From assembly GCF_051535215.1 (NCBI RefSeq), contig NZ_JBPPLY010000009.1, positions 62,001-126,000 on the forward strand: a stretch of DNA of 64,000 nucleotides. The letters run 5' to 3'. Positions 34,969 through 43,332 of the stretch are shown piece after piece. Each line of letters begins with the position of its first letter. Within the stretch, counting starts at the first letter, position 1. The stretch comes from Nitrobacter sp051535215 (GTDB lineage: Bacteria; Pseudomonadota; Alphaproteobacteria; Rhizobiales; Xanthobacteraceae). The notes beneath the pieces are model-generated. The model was not told the DNA's origin and made no database searches. It saw nothing but the letters and a program-made list of their open reading frames with translations. The translations under genes were made by a program, and so were the position numbers.

Positions 34969-35412
34969 GTGAAGATCGTGACAAGCCTCAGCTTCCGTGG
35001 GCAGTGCCGCGAGGCATTTGAATTCTACGCCAAGGTTCTCGGCGGGAAAATCAAGGCGGCCATACCCTATAGCGATGCGCCGCCGGGCATGCCGATTGCG
35101 GACGAATACAAGACCTGGCTGATGCACTGCTGGCTTGATGTCGGCGATCAGTCGCTGATGGGCGCCGATATGGACGTCAAATGGGCATCCAACATCGATA
35201 AGCCCAAGAACGGTTTCGACGTTACCCTGCATACCAAGGACATGACCGAGGCCCGGCGCTGGTTCGATCAACTATCCGAAGGCGGCAAGGCCGTCATGCC
35301 GTTCAGCGAGACTTTCTGGTCGCCCGGCTTCGGCACTTTGATAGACAAATTCGGCGTCCCCTGGATGATCAATGTCATTCCGTCCGCGGATTGGAAACCC
35401 AAGCAGGGCTGA
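34969..35412 (+). CDS. PhnB-like VOC-family protein
   Basis: 147-residue protein of the 3-demethylubiquinone-9 methyltransferase-like/PhnB group of VOC proteins. The GTG at 34969 is chosen because AAGGAG lies six bases upstream; the frame is open further but without similarity. Features are LSFRGQCREAFEFYAKVLGGKI, split by the first strand-helix, and the end FGTLIDKFGVPWMINV. The substrate is unknown. It is probably controlled by the divergent MarR protein. Confidence 0.85.
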   Translation: MKIVTSLSFRGQCREAFEFYAKVLGGKIKAAIPYSDAPPGMPIADEYKTWLMHCWLDVGDQSLMGADMDVKWASNIDKPKNGFDVTLHTKDMTEARRWFDQLSEGGKAVMPFSETFWSPGFGTLIDKFGVPWMINVIPSADWKPKQG

Positions 35413-35416
35413 GCGC

Positions 35417-36646
35417 ATGCCGCGTCGGGCCAATCGCGTGGACAGTCACTATCGCTGGGTGATCGTCGCGGCTGGCGGCCTTCTGGGTTGCGTCGCGATC
35501 GGCGCCATGTTCTCGCTGCCTGTGTTCCTGCGGCCGATGTCGCAGGAAACAGGGTGGTCCGTCACCGGCATATCCACGACCATGACCATCGGTTTCCTCG
35601 CGATGGCGGTCGCCAGCATGGTGTGGGGCACTCTCTCCGACCGGTTCGGCCCGCGCCCGGTGGTGCTCGCGGGCTCGGTCGTGCTGGCGGCGAGCCTGGC
35701 GCTCGCCAGCCGGGCGGAATCGCTGATCGCGTTTCAGTTTCAGTTCGGCCTGTTGGTCGGTGCATCGACCGCCGCTATCCTCGCGCCCATGATGGCCTGC
35801 GTGACCGGCTGGTTCGATACGCAGCGCGGTCTTGCCGTTTCGCTGGTCTCTGCTGGCATGGGCATGGCGCCGATGACCATGGCGCCGCTCGCGGCCTGGC
35901 TGATCTCGATCCACGACTGGCGGAGTTCGATGTTGATCATCGCCGCTCTTGTCGCAGGGCTGATGATCCCGGCGGCGCTGCTGGTGCGCCGGCCGCCGGC
36001 GCTGGAGGGCGGAGGGGCGGCGATGACTACGGACGAGCCGCAATCAGACATGACGGTCAGGCAGGCGGTTCGTTCGCCGCAGTTCATCATCCTGATGCTG
36101 GCGAACTTCTTCTGCTGTGCCACCCATTCCGGTCCGATCTTCCACACCGTGAGCTATGCGGTGACCTGCGGAATACCGATGATCGCCGCGGTGTCGATCT
36201 ACAGCGTCGAGGGTTTCTCCGGCATGCTCGGCCGCATCGGGTTCGGCGTCGCCGGAGACCGGTTCGGCGCCCAGCGCGTTCTGGTGATCGGACTGCTGGC
36301 GCAGGCGTTTGGCGTGCTCGCCTATGCTTTCGTCAGCGATCTCGATGGCTTCTATGCGGTGGCGCTTGTGGTCGGCTTCCTCTATGCCGGTACGATGCCG
36401 CTTTACGCCGTGATTATCCGCGAGAATTTCCCGCTGCGGATGATGGGTACGATCATCGGCGGCACGGCGATGGCAGGCAGCCTCGGAATGTCGATCGGCC
36501 CGCTGCTGGGCGGGCTGGTCTATGACCATTTCGGCAGCTACGCACCGCTGTATGTCTGTTCGTGGGGCATGGGGCTCGTGGCCATGCTGATCCTGATGGC
36601 GTTCAGGCCGTTTCCGGGAAGGCAGCCGGAAATCGCTGTGGCGTAA
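35417..36646 (+). CDS. MFS transporter (monocarboxylate/oxalate-formate type)
   Basis: 409-residue inner-membrane transporter with twelve predicted membrane segments. The loop between helices 2 and 3 holds the MFS signature GTLSDRFGPRPVVL, and a second copy, GVAGDRFGAQRVLV, lies in the second half. The opening VIVAAGGLLGCVAIGAMFSLPVFLRPMSQETGWS is typical of the oxalate/formate antiporter-like group. It starts 4 bases after the VOC stop and is likely co-transcribed under MarR control. The substrate is unknown. Confidence 0.88.
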   Translation: MPRRANRVDSHYRWVIVAAGGLLGCVAIGAMFSLPVFLRPMSQETGWSVTGISTTMTIGFLAMAVASMVWGTLSDRFGPRPVVLAGSVVLAASLALASRAESLIAFQFQFGLLVGASTAAILAPMMACVTGWFDTQRGLAVSLVSAGMGMAPMTMAPLAAWLISIHDWRSSMLIIAALVAGLMIPAALLVRRPPALEGGGAAMTTDEPQSDMTVRQAVRSPQFIILMLANFFCCATHSGPIFHTVSYAVTCGIPMIAAVSIYSVEGFSGMLGRIGFGVAGDRFGAQRVLVIGLLAQAFGVLAYAFVSDLDGFYAVALVVGFLYAGTMPLYAVIIRENFPLRMMGTIIGGTAMAGSLGMSIGPLLGGLVYDHFGSYAPLYVCSWGMGLVAMLILMAFRPFPGRQPEIAVA

Positions 36647-36734
36647 GTCCGGTACGCACGCCGATGTCAGCCCGAGGGTGCTCGCGCGAAAACGCGATAG
36701 CGTTCGGACCAGCGCGGAAACCCTCTCATTGAAA

Positions 36735-37922
36735 TCAATCGGCCGGTGGCGTCACCAGCGGCTGCACGGTTTTCAGCATCGCCACCAACTGACTTTGCTT
36801 GCGGGCGCCGGTCTTGCGGAAGATGCGTTCGAGATATGTGCGCGCGGTTTTGGTCGTCACGCCGTTCTTGCTGGCGCACTCCGTAAGCGTCAGTCCGCTG
36901 GCGAGGTCCGCCGCCACCCGCGTCTCCGTCGGGGTCAGATCGAACAGGGCATTGAGAAGACTGGCGGAGGGCACCAGCGCGGTAGGGGTGATCGGAGTGG
37001 CGATAATAAGCGTATCGGCACCGCCGAAGATGTCGTGCGCGGCCCGCCGCAGCGGCAGCAGGTGAACGACGAACGCGGCCTTGCCGCCGATAGCCGGCAC
37101 TGGAATCGAGCCGACCGCCGTTTCGTTCTGCATCCGCGTCACCGCCTCCTGAAACAGCCGGTTGGCGTCGCGGTCGGCGATCGCCAGTCCGCCATGGGCA
37201 ACCGGCAGAAGCGCCGCGTCCATCCGTTCGAGGTAGGAATTCGCCGCTATCACCCGTCCGTTGGTTGAAAGCACCGCGGCCGGAAGTCCCATCAGTTCAA
37301 GCGCGGATGTGGTCGCCTCGGCCCGCTCGAGATGCAGCCGCCCGGCGACCAGACTGGCGCGGGCCAGATGCGGCCGCAATGCATCGAGTTGCGCGATCTC
37401 CTTCTGGCGGTACGTCCCGTCCTTCATCCATTTCTGAAACACGAAGGTGGCAAGCTCGCCGGTCGGCATGGCGATGGCCGAGCAGAGATGGGCGCCGATC
37501 CCGAACTCGCGCAACATGACGCGTGCCGGATCGCGGGCGATTTCCTCCGCGCTCATGTAGTCGTCGACCGGAATGAAGCTCGCAGGCTGGAGAGCGCAGG
37601 TCTTCTGCACACTGTCGGAGAATTTCCACATGTCGCCCGTGATGAACTTGTCGAACAAGGCTTTCATGTTCTCCAGCGTCACGCCGCGCGGCGGAGTGGT
37701 TTCGTTGAAGAAAAACAGTTGTGCGCTGGCGGAGGCGGACAGGTCGCAGGCCTCCTGAAGCACGGAATACCAGCGAATCGGCACGAATGCTGCCTCGTAG
37801 ATCAGGTCGACAAGGTCGATCATGGCTGGCGGCGGCTCAATGGGTGCGGAGAGGGCGGAGCAACCTCCGCCGCGGACAGAGGCCACTATCCGATGGCTGC
37901 CGATAATCTCAAGTTGGCTCAT
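36735..37922 (-). CDS. LuxR-type helix-turn-helix regulator
   Basis: 395-residue regulator with a C-terminal LuxR helix-turn-helix (about residues 325-385: LFDLTPTETRVAADLASGLTLTE, split across two helices, then TTKTARTYLERIF). The N-terminal two-thirds is a PAS-like sensory region with no recognised ligand site. The ATG at 37922 has AAGGA nine bases upstream. A start at 37823, giving MIDLVDLIYEAAF, would match the family N-terminus but lacks a ribosome-binding site. It is divergent from the secreted repeat-protein genes and may control them. Confidence 0.85.
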   Translation of the reverse strand: MSQLEIIGSHRIVASVRGGGCSALSAPIEPPPAMIDLVDLIYEAAFVPIRWYSVLQEACDLSASASAQLFFFNETTPPRGVTLENMKALFDKFITGDMWKFSDSVQKTCALQPASFIPVDDYMSAEEIARDPARVMLREFGIGAHLCSAIAMPTGELATFVFQKWMKDGTYRQKEIAQLDALRPHLARASLVAGRLHLERAEATTSALELMGLPAAVLSTNGRVIAANSYLERMDAALLPVAHGGLAIADRDANRLFQEAVTRMQNETAVGSIPVPAIGGKAAFVVHLLPLRRAAHDIFGGADTLIIATPITPTALVPSASLLNALFDLTPTETRVAADLASGLTLTECASKNGVTTKTARTYLERIFRKTGARKQSQLVAMLKTVQPLVTPPAD

Positions 37923-38191
37923 TGCCGCACGTCCTTGTCTCGCGGACTCGATATCTTTCGGGGTCACCGATGATCACAAGCTTCTCTGTATGGCGCTCAT
38001 ACGGGCGACGCGGCAGAGGGTCGTCAGCGCGCGCGGCAGCGATGCGGAGCCTGTTGTGCTCCAGTCACAGCAGCGAAAAACCGGATTCGAACCATTGGGA
38101 TATTTGCCGATCAGTCGTCATTTGACGACTGGCCGCAGCCGGCCGTACGGCGGCAATCTGCTGCACGGGAGCAGAAAAGTGAGGAATAATC

Positions 38192-38734
38192 ATGTCCATT
38201 TTATTGAAAGCATTTCGGCTGGCGGCAATTTCAGGATTTCTGGCGGGATCGATCATTGCGACAGCCCCGTCGGCTTCAGCCTTCAGCCTCAACCCCGTTA
38301 AGGCCGCAAAAAGCATCGGGAAGGTGGCCGGGGGTGCCGTAAAGGGCGTCGGGAAGGTGGCCGGGGATGCCGCAAAGGGCGTCGGGAAGGCTGCAGGCGG
38401 AGTAGCCAAGGGCGTCGGCAAAGTAGCAGGCGGCGCGGTGAAAGTTGTCGGGAACGTCGCCGCCCACACAAGCGGAAAGATTGCGATGGGTGCAATCCGC
38501 GCCGGCCAGAAGACCGTCAAGGTCACCGGCAGAGCCGTCGTTTCCGGGGGCAAGACTTTGGGGAAAGGTGTCAAGACGGCAGCGAACAGCGCCAAGAAGC
38601 CACTCGGGGTGATTGGGCGGAACGCATTGCTGGCGACGCCCGCTGCTCCGGCGATCATGGCCAAACGGGCGGCCGATACTGCCAGACATGGTCCGCGTGC
38701 CAGCAGTTTCATGCCGACGCTGATCAGGAGATAG
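38192..38734 (+). CDS. Secreted Gly/Ala/Lys-rich protein with 11-residue repeats
   Basis: 180-residue exported basic protein that I do not recognise. Residues 1-30 form a signal peptide ending ATAPSASA. Residues 43-86 are four consecutive 11-residue units of the form G-K-V-A-G-G-A-V-K-G-V. Weaker related units continue to about 135. Such 11-residue Ala/Gly/Lys periodicity is seen in LEA-type desiccation proteins and in glycine-zipper membrane peptides, so it may form amphipathic helices on membranes or the cell envelope. GAGGAATAATC precedes the ATG. It is followed by another secreted repeat protein. Confidence 0.75.
   Translation: MSILLKAFRLAAISGFLAGSIIATAPSASAFSLNPVKAAKSIGKVAGGAVKGVGKVAGDAAKGVGKAAGGVAKGVGKVAGGAVKVVGNVAAHTSGKIAMGAIRAGQKTVKVTGRAVVSGGKTLGKGVKTAANSAKKPLGVIGRNALLATPAAPAIMAKRAADTARHGPRASSFMPTLIRR
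38318..38449 (+). repeat. Tandem 33-bp repeat inside the 11-residue repeat gene
   Basis: Four head-to-tail 33-bp units begin GGGAAGGTGGCCGGGGG or close variants. The first two are nearly identical; the third and fourth have diverged mostly at synonymous positions, so the repeat is kept as protein. Confidence 0.85.
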
Positions 38735-38789
38735 AGACATAAATCGACGTCTCATTATTTCATTTCTGGATCGAATCCGGAGAAGTCCC

Positions 38790-39383
38790 ATGAAGAGAAA
38801 CGTCAAACGGACCGTTGCGGTCATGGTGATGGGCTTGTTCGGAGCCTCCCTTGCCGCCACGACGGATTTCGCTGCAGCGCAGAACCGCATCAATGCGGGG
38901 CCTGTCGCGCAAATGCACGGCGGCAAGGCGTTTCTGAAGCCGGCGACCAGGTTGCAAGGCATGCGGTCGCAGCTCCAGCGTAATGAGGCTGCCAAAATGC
39001 AGCCTCTGACGCCGGGGCTAGACAAAACGCGCGCAAGCGCGGCTACGCAGAACAGGCAGGCGGTGAATCCGCAACTCAACAAACTTCAATCGATGCAGCA
39101 GCAGCTTAACAGCAATGCCAACAAGGCGCTGAACCCGCAGCCTCTGCCGCCGGGGCCAGACAAAACGCGCGCAAGCGCGGCTGCGCAGAACAGGCAGGCG
39201 GTGAATTCGCAACTCAACAAACTTCAATCGACGCAGCAGCAGCTCAACGGCAATGCATTCAACAGCAACGAAAAGAGGCTTCAACAGGCGCAGAGTCGCG
39301 CCGATAAAACAAGATCAATGATCGGCAAGCTTCAATCATCGCAGCAGCAGATCAACAGAAATATCATCGGTAACATGCGCTGA
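38790..39383 (+). CDS. Secreted Gln/Asn-rich protein with 46-residue repeats
   Basis: 197-residue exported protein of unknown family. A signal peptide (KRTVAVMVMGLFGAS) ends near AAAQ. Two copies of a 46-residue unit span about 71-112 and 117-158, both containing DKTRASAA and QNRQAVN, followed by QLNKLQS and QQQLN. A third, shortened copy covers about 171-191. It is basic, lacks cysteine and looks like an extended or coiled helical protein. GGAGAAGTCCC precedes the ATG. It lies 55 bases after the 11-residue repeat gene on the same strand. Confidence 0.75.
   Translation: MKRNVKRTVAVMVMGLFGASLAATTDFAAAQNRINAGPVAQMHGGKAFLKPATRLQGMRSQLQRNEAAKMQPLTPGLDKTRASAATQNRQAVNPQLNKLQSMQQQLNSNANKALNPQPLPPGPDKTRASAAAQNRQAVNSQLNKLQSTQQQLNGNAFNSNEKRLQQAQSRADKTRSMIGKLQSSQQQINRNIIGNMR
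39000..39263 (+). repeat. 138-bp direct repeat inside the Gln/Asn-rich protein gene
   Basis: Segments 39000-39125 and 39138-39263 are almost identical over long stretches (for example GACAAAACGCGCGCAAGCGC in both). Nucleotide identity, not just protein similarity, is high, so the duplication is recent or is homogenised by recombination. Confidence 0.85.
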
Positions 39384-39414
39384 ACTGAGAGTTAGCGCGC
39401 GACTGATTGATCAG

Positions 39415-41508
39415 ATGGGGTGGGGAATGGATCGTCGGGAAGCATGCGCCGGCCGCGGGTTGGCGCGGTCGGCTTGGTGTGCGTCGGTTGCTGTTTGGGG
39501 CGTGTTTTGGCTGGCGCAGTTGGATTCAGTGGCGCAGTCGGCCGATATGGCGCTGAAGGCACCTCCGGCTGAAGAGGCCCAGAGCTATCCAGCCTATGGC
39601 TGGGCGGGGTGTTATGTCGGCGCCGGGATGGGGGTCGCGTCTTCGCGTTCCGATTGGGTTTATCGCAACAGCAATCCCTATACCTCCACCGGCAATCTTG
39701 ATCCGCAGTTGATTGACGGTGCCGATTTCAAGGATCGCCGCGGCATCGTCGGCGCACAGGTCGGCTGCAATACGATGGTCTCGGGACCATGGCTTGTCGG
39801 CGCCGAACTGTCCTGGATGAGCAATCCGCTTCGCCAGGAGAAGAACAACAACTTCGATCCGGCGCAGGGCCAGGCCTTTGTCCCGCTGGAAACCTTCGTC
39901 ACGACCGACATTCAATCCGTCTTCAACCTGACGGCGCGGCTCGGCTATGCCGTCAACGACAACTGGCTGCTGTATATGAAGGGCGGTTACGCCCTTGGCC
40001 AGATCCAGACTTCGGGATACCTCACGCCGAATTTCGGGATTTTCGACTGGAGCGACACGCGCTGGCACAACGGCTGGACGGTCGGGGCGGGTCTCGAATA
40101 CCGGCTCTTTCGCAATATCACGGTCGGCGCCGAATACGCCTACACGCGGTTCGAGGGGAAGGATCATGTCGGCCGGCACGAGGTTATCGACACCACCCTC
40201 AATGTGCCGGCCAACCCGGTCGTTCACGGCGTGAGCGCCGACATGCACACGGTGATGGCGCGGGTCAATTTCGGCCTGAGCGATCCTGTCGGCACGCTGG
40301 AAAGCCCGCAGCAGGATCCGGGCCTTCCGGGTACGTGGTCGGCCTTCATGAGTACCGGTCCGCACTATTCGGCCTGGACCGGCACGCGCGGCGTGAACGT
40401 GTTCGCGCCCGATCGCGGCAAGGGCTATCAGGTTTACACGCCGACGCTGATCGGCATCGACTACGATGATTCCTCCTCAATGAAACTCGAAACTCGTTTC
40501 AAGGGCGGTCATGTCTACGCGCGGCACGAAACGGCGGGACAGCAGGCGACCTACAACGGTCCGATCGATTCCGAGGCCTCGGTTACTGCGACGCTCCAGA
40601 ACTTCGAAACGTTTCAGCCGACGTTTGGCGTCGCCCTCAATATCCCGACCGGCACGTCGTATCTCCCGAACAACCAGCGTTTCGCGCGCATGGATCCCGA
40701 CCTCGTCGACATCGGAAGTTATGGCGCCGGCTTCAACGTCAATCCGACGGCGGGGCTGGTTTTCGGCCTGAATGAAAATACCGCACTGTCGGTTTCGGGC
40801 GGCTATGCCTGGCAGGGCAGTTTCATGAGGGAGGGAATAGATCCGTCCGCCGCGACGGGGTTCGGCGTTTTCAACCTCAAGAACCAGATCGATCCGGGCA
40901 GCGTCTTTACAGCCAACGCCAATCTGAAGACGCAGATCGACAACCTCGCACTTGAGGGATCGTTTGCGTATATGTCGGAAACGGTCGTGAAGGTCGATGG
41001 CGTCGCCAACGGCAAGGCCGGCGATCGTTATGTGAGCAACCTCGTCGCGCAATATCAGTTCGATCCGCAATGGGCGCTGGTGATGAGCGTGTCGCATACA
41101 TTCCAGGAAAAGAACCAGATCCCCGGGATCTTCGCTCCTCTTGTGGTGGAGCGGCGCAATTCCAACAGCCATCTCGTGATCGGCTCGGTCGAGCCGTCCT
41201 TTCTGATCACCGAACAGCTGAAGCTCGCGGCGAATTACAGCTTCCTCTACCGTTCGGATAATTTCTACGATCAGATCAATGCTGAATTCATTCCGGCAAA
41301 AACCAAGCACTCGGTTGGTGGGAGCGCGACCTATACGGTCTCGCCGCACGCCTCGATCGAGTTGAAGGGAGGTTATTCCTGGGTGCGTCAGGACACCGGC
41401 GCGTTCCTCGAAACCTCGACCGTTCCGGCGGAAGTACGAGAATATCTTCCGCCGCAGCTAAGTTACCGCGCCTGGACGACCGCGCTGACAGCGAACCTGC
41501 AATTCTGA
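39415..41508 (+). CDS. Outer-membrane protein with two beta-barrel-like halves
   Basis: 697 residues with a signal peptide ending near VAQS. Residues about 45-290 look like an Omp25/Omp31-type barrel (AYGWAGCYVGAGMGVASS, NDNWLLYMKGGYALG, GAGLEYRLFRNITVGAEYAYT). Residues about 310-697 look like a second, porin-like region (TFGVALNIPTGTSYLP, FGLNENTALSVSGGYAW, ending LTANLQF with terminal Phe). Small alphaproteobacterial Omp25-like proteins are usually 200-300 residues, so this length is odd and suggests a fusion. The start may instead be the ATG at 39427. It is on the same strand as, and close to, the secreted repeat proteins. Confidence 0.8.
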   Translation: MGWGMDRREACAGRGLARSAWCASVAVWGVFWLAQLDSVAQSADMALKAPPAEEAQSYPAYGWAGCYVGAGMGVASSRSDWVYRNSNPYTSTGNLDPQLIDGADFKDRRGIVGAQVGCNTMVSGPWLVGAELSWMSNPLRQEKNNNFDPAQGQAFVPLETFVTTDIQSVFNLTARLGYAVNDNWLLYMKGGYALGQIQTSGYLTPNFGIFDWSDTRWHNGWTVGAGLEYRLFRNITVGAEYAYTRFEGKDHVGRHEVIDTTLNVPANPVVHGVSADMHTVMARVNFGLSDPVGTLESPQQDPGLPGTWSAFMSTGPHYSAWTGTRGVNVFAPDRGKGYQVYTPTLIGIDYDDSSSMKLETRFKGGHVYARHETAGQQATYNGPIDSEASVTATLQNFETFQPTFGVALNIPTGTSYLPNNQRFARMDPDLVDIGSYGAGFNVNPTAGLVFGLNENTALSVSGGYAWQGSFMREGIDPSAATGFGVFNLKNQIDPGSVFTANANLKTQIDNLALEGSFAYMSETVVKVDGVANGKAGDRYVSNLVAQYQFDPQWALVMSVSHTFQEKNQIPGIFAPLVVERRNSNSHLVIGSVEPSFLITEQLKLAANYSFLYRSDNFYDQINAEFIPAKTKHSVGGSATYTVSPHASIELKGGYSWVRQDTGAFLETSTVPAEVREYLPPQLSYRAWTTALTANLQF

Positions 41509-41519
41509 GAGGATAGAAA

Positions 41520-41888
41520 ATGCGCTACGCGATCGCTATCACCTCGGCGGCATGCGGGGGACTGATGTGGGCGTTCACTGCAGGCGCCTTTGCGAAACCC
41601 GCACAACCTGCGCCCGCCTCGCCCCAAAGGGCCGTCCAGGCGCCAAAACCGCCTCAGCGCTGCCTGCGCGCACTCGATGGCAGCTGTACCAAACTGGCGG
41701 TCGTCGAATCCGTGCGGCGGCGTGCGATAATTTTCTCGACGTTGCGCGTGTCCTATTACGGCACCCCGGCGGGAACGATACCGGGAGGCATCGGGATCGA
41801 GCGTTTCTTCCGCGATGATCCCATCCTGTTCGGGCTGCCGACGGTCGTTTACGGTCCGGGACCCTGCTGTATCCTGCGAACCAGATGA
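41520..41888 (+). CDS. Small secreted protein of unknown function
   Basis: 122-residue protein with a signal peptide (YAIAITSAACGGLMWAFTAG) ending near AFAK. A Pro/Ala/Gln-rich linker is followed by a short domain with four cysteines (RCLRALDGSC and PGPCCILRT), which could form two disulfides in the periplasm. I do not recognise the family. GAGAGGATAG precedes the ATG, 11 bases after the barrel protein stop, so they are co-transcribed. Confidence 0.65.
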   Translation: MRYAIAITSAACGGLMWAFTAGAFAKPAQPAPASPQRAVQAPKPPQRCLRALDGSCTKLAVVESVRRRAIIFSTLRVSYYGTPAGTIPGGIGIERFFRDDPILFGLPTVVYGPGPCCILRTR

Positions 41889-41930
41889 TCACGCGGAGAA
41901 AAGCCCTCTGCTTTCATCCTGTCCGACGGT

Positions 41931-42941
41931 TCAGTGCGACCGCGCAAGGCAGAACGCTACGACCTGCTCCAGCGCGCTCTTCATCGGCGACGGCGGAAAC
42001 AGCGCCAGCGCATCGACCGCCATCGCGCCGTAGTGCTGGGCGCGGTTGAGGGTATCCTCGAGCGCGCGATGCTTGGTCATCAATCCGATGGCGTGATTGA
42101 GATCGTTGTCGCCGATCTCGCCTTCCTCGAGCGCTCGCACCCAGAATTCGCGCTCGGTATCGTTGCCGCGGCGGAACGCCAGCACCACCGGCAGCGTGAT
42201 CTTGCCCTCGCGGAAATCGTCGCCGACGTTCTTGCCGAGCTTTGCCGACTTGCCTCCGTAATCGAGCACGTCGTCGACGAGCTGGAAGGCGATCCCGAGG
42301 TTCATGCCGAAGGAGGCCGCCGCCGTCTCTTCGGCTTTCGGACGTCCGCCAAGTACCGGGCCCACTTCGCAGGCGGCGGCGAACAGCTCGGCGGTCTTGC
42401 CACGAATGACCGCGAGGTATTCATCTTCGGTGGTGGCGGTGTTCTTCGCCGCCGCGAGCTGCATGACCTCGCCTTCGGCAATGGTGGCGGCAGCCGATGA
42501 CAGGATGTCGAGCGCGCGCAGCGAGCCGACTTCGACCATCATGCGAAACGCCTGCCCGAGCAGGAAGTCGCCGACCAGAACGCTGGCTTCGTTGCCCCAC
42601 ACCATGCGCGCCGACAGCTTGCCGCGGCGCAGTTCGCTCTCGTCGACCACGTCGTCGTGGAGCAGGGTCGCGGTGTGCATGAATTCCACGGAGGCTGCGA
42701 GCTTGACGTGACCCTCGCCGGAATAGCCGGCGAGGTGGGCCATCGCCAGCGTCAGCATCGGGCGCAGCCGTTTGCCGCCGGACGAGATCAGGTGGTTCGC
42801 GACCTCCGGGATCATCGTGACGTCCGATCCGGTCCGCGACAGGATGGTGGCGTTGACGCGTTCCATGTCGGCGGCGACGAGCTCGACGAGCTGGTCAACG
42901 GAGCCTGTCGAGTGGCTTTCGAATGGGACAATGACCGCCAA
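41931..42941 (-). CDS. ispB: Octaprenyl/polyprenyl diphosphate synthase
   Basis: Builds the isoprenoid tail of ubiquinone from farnesyl or geranyl diphosphate and isopentenyl diphosphate. The protein has 336 residues from a TTG at 42941, chosen because CGGAG lies nine bases upstream and the product then starts AVIVPFESHSTGSVDQL as in relatives; the frame is open further upstream. The first Asp-rich motif DDVVD is at 96-100 and the second, DDVLD, lies in FQLVDDVLDYGG; SGGKRLRP is the substrate-binding stretch. Confidence 0.95.
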   Translation of the reverse strand: MAVIVPFESHSTGSVDQLVELVAADMERVNATILSRTGSDVTMIPEVANHLISSGGKRLRPMLTLAMAHLAGYSGEGHVKLAASVEFMHTATLLHDDVVDESELRRGKLSARMVWGNEASVLVGDFLLGQAFRMMVEVGSLRALDILSSAAATIAEGEVMQLAAAKNTATTEDEYLAVIRGKTAELFAAACEVGPVLGGRPKAEETAAASFGMNLGIAFQLVDDVLDYGGKSAKLGKNVGDDFREGKITLPVVLAFRRGNDTEREFWVRALEEGEIGDNDLNHAIGLMTKHRALEDTLNRAQHYGAMAVDALALFPPSPMKSALEQVVAFCLARSH

Positions 42942-43047
42942 GCTGGGGATCTCCGAATTACTCTGTCCGCGCCATTTGCGGCTGTTACAATAGAAAGTGG
43001 CGGTTGGCGCGGCAAGCGCAGGTAGTTGTTGACATGTAGCGGTTGAC

Positions 43048-43332
43048 ATGGGCCACAGGGCCGTGAAGCTGCGCGAGGCGCGGGAGAATGCGGGATTGCG
43101 CGAACTGGTCCGAACCAACGACGTGGTGCTGGTGTCGGCGGTCAGCGCGCTGCTGGATGGCGCCGACCTCCATTACCTGGTGCTGGACCAGAACATGAGC
43201 GTGATCGAGGGGTCGCTCGGCATCCTGCCGCGCCGCATTCTGGTGCATGACGAGGACAACGCCGAGGCACGCCGGCTTCTCGTCGAAGCGGGGCTGGGCC
43301 ACGAATTGCGGCCCGACGATGCCGGACGATGA
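43048..43332 (+). CDS. DUF2007 domain protein
   Basis: Up to 94 residues. The DUF2007 domain starts at LRELVRTNDVVLVSAVSALL and ends NAEARRLLVEAGL; its role is unknown, though it is described as a putative signal-transducing protein. Homologues usually begin near the RELVRTND segment, so the true start may be the TTG at 43096 rather than the ATG at 43048. The stop overlaps the next gene (ATGA). It is divergent from ispB, an arrangement that continues into the methyltransferase gene. Confidence 0.85.
   Translation: MGHRAVKLREARENAGLRELVRTNDVVLVSAVSALLDGADLHYLVLDQNMSVIEGSLGILPRRILVHDEDNAEARRLLVEAGLGHELRPDDAGR

Noticed and set aside
38085..38110. GGATTCGAACC, resembling a tRNA T-arm or its complement
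   Set aside because: No acceptor stem, anticodon arm or D-arm can be formed around it.
38318..38449. CRISPR-like array
   Set aside because: The 33-bp units are contiguous without spacers and encode a protein repeat; no cas genes are present.
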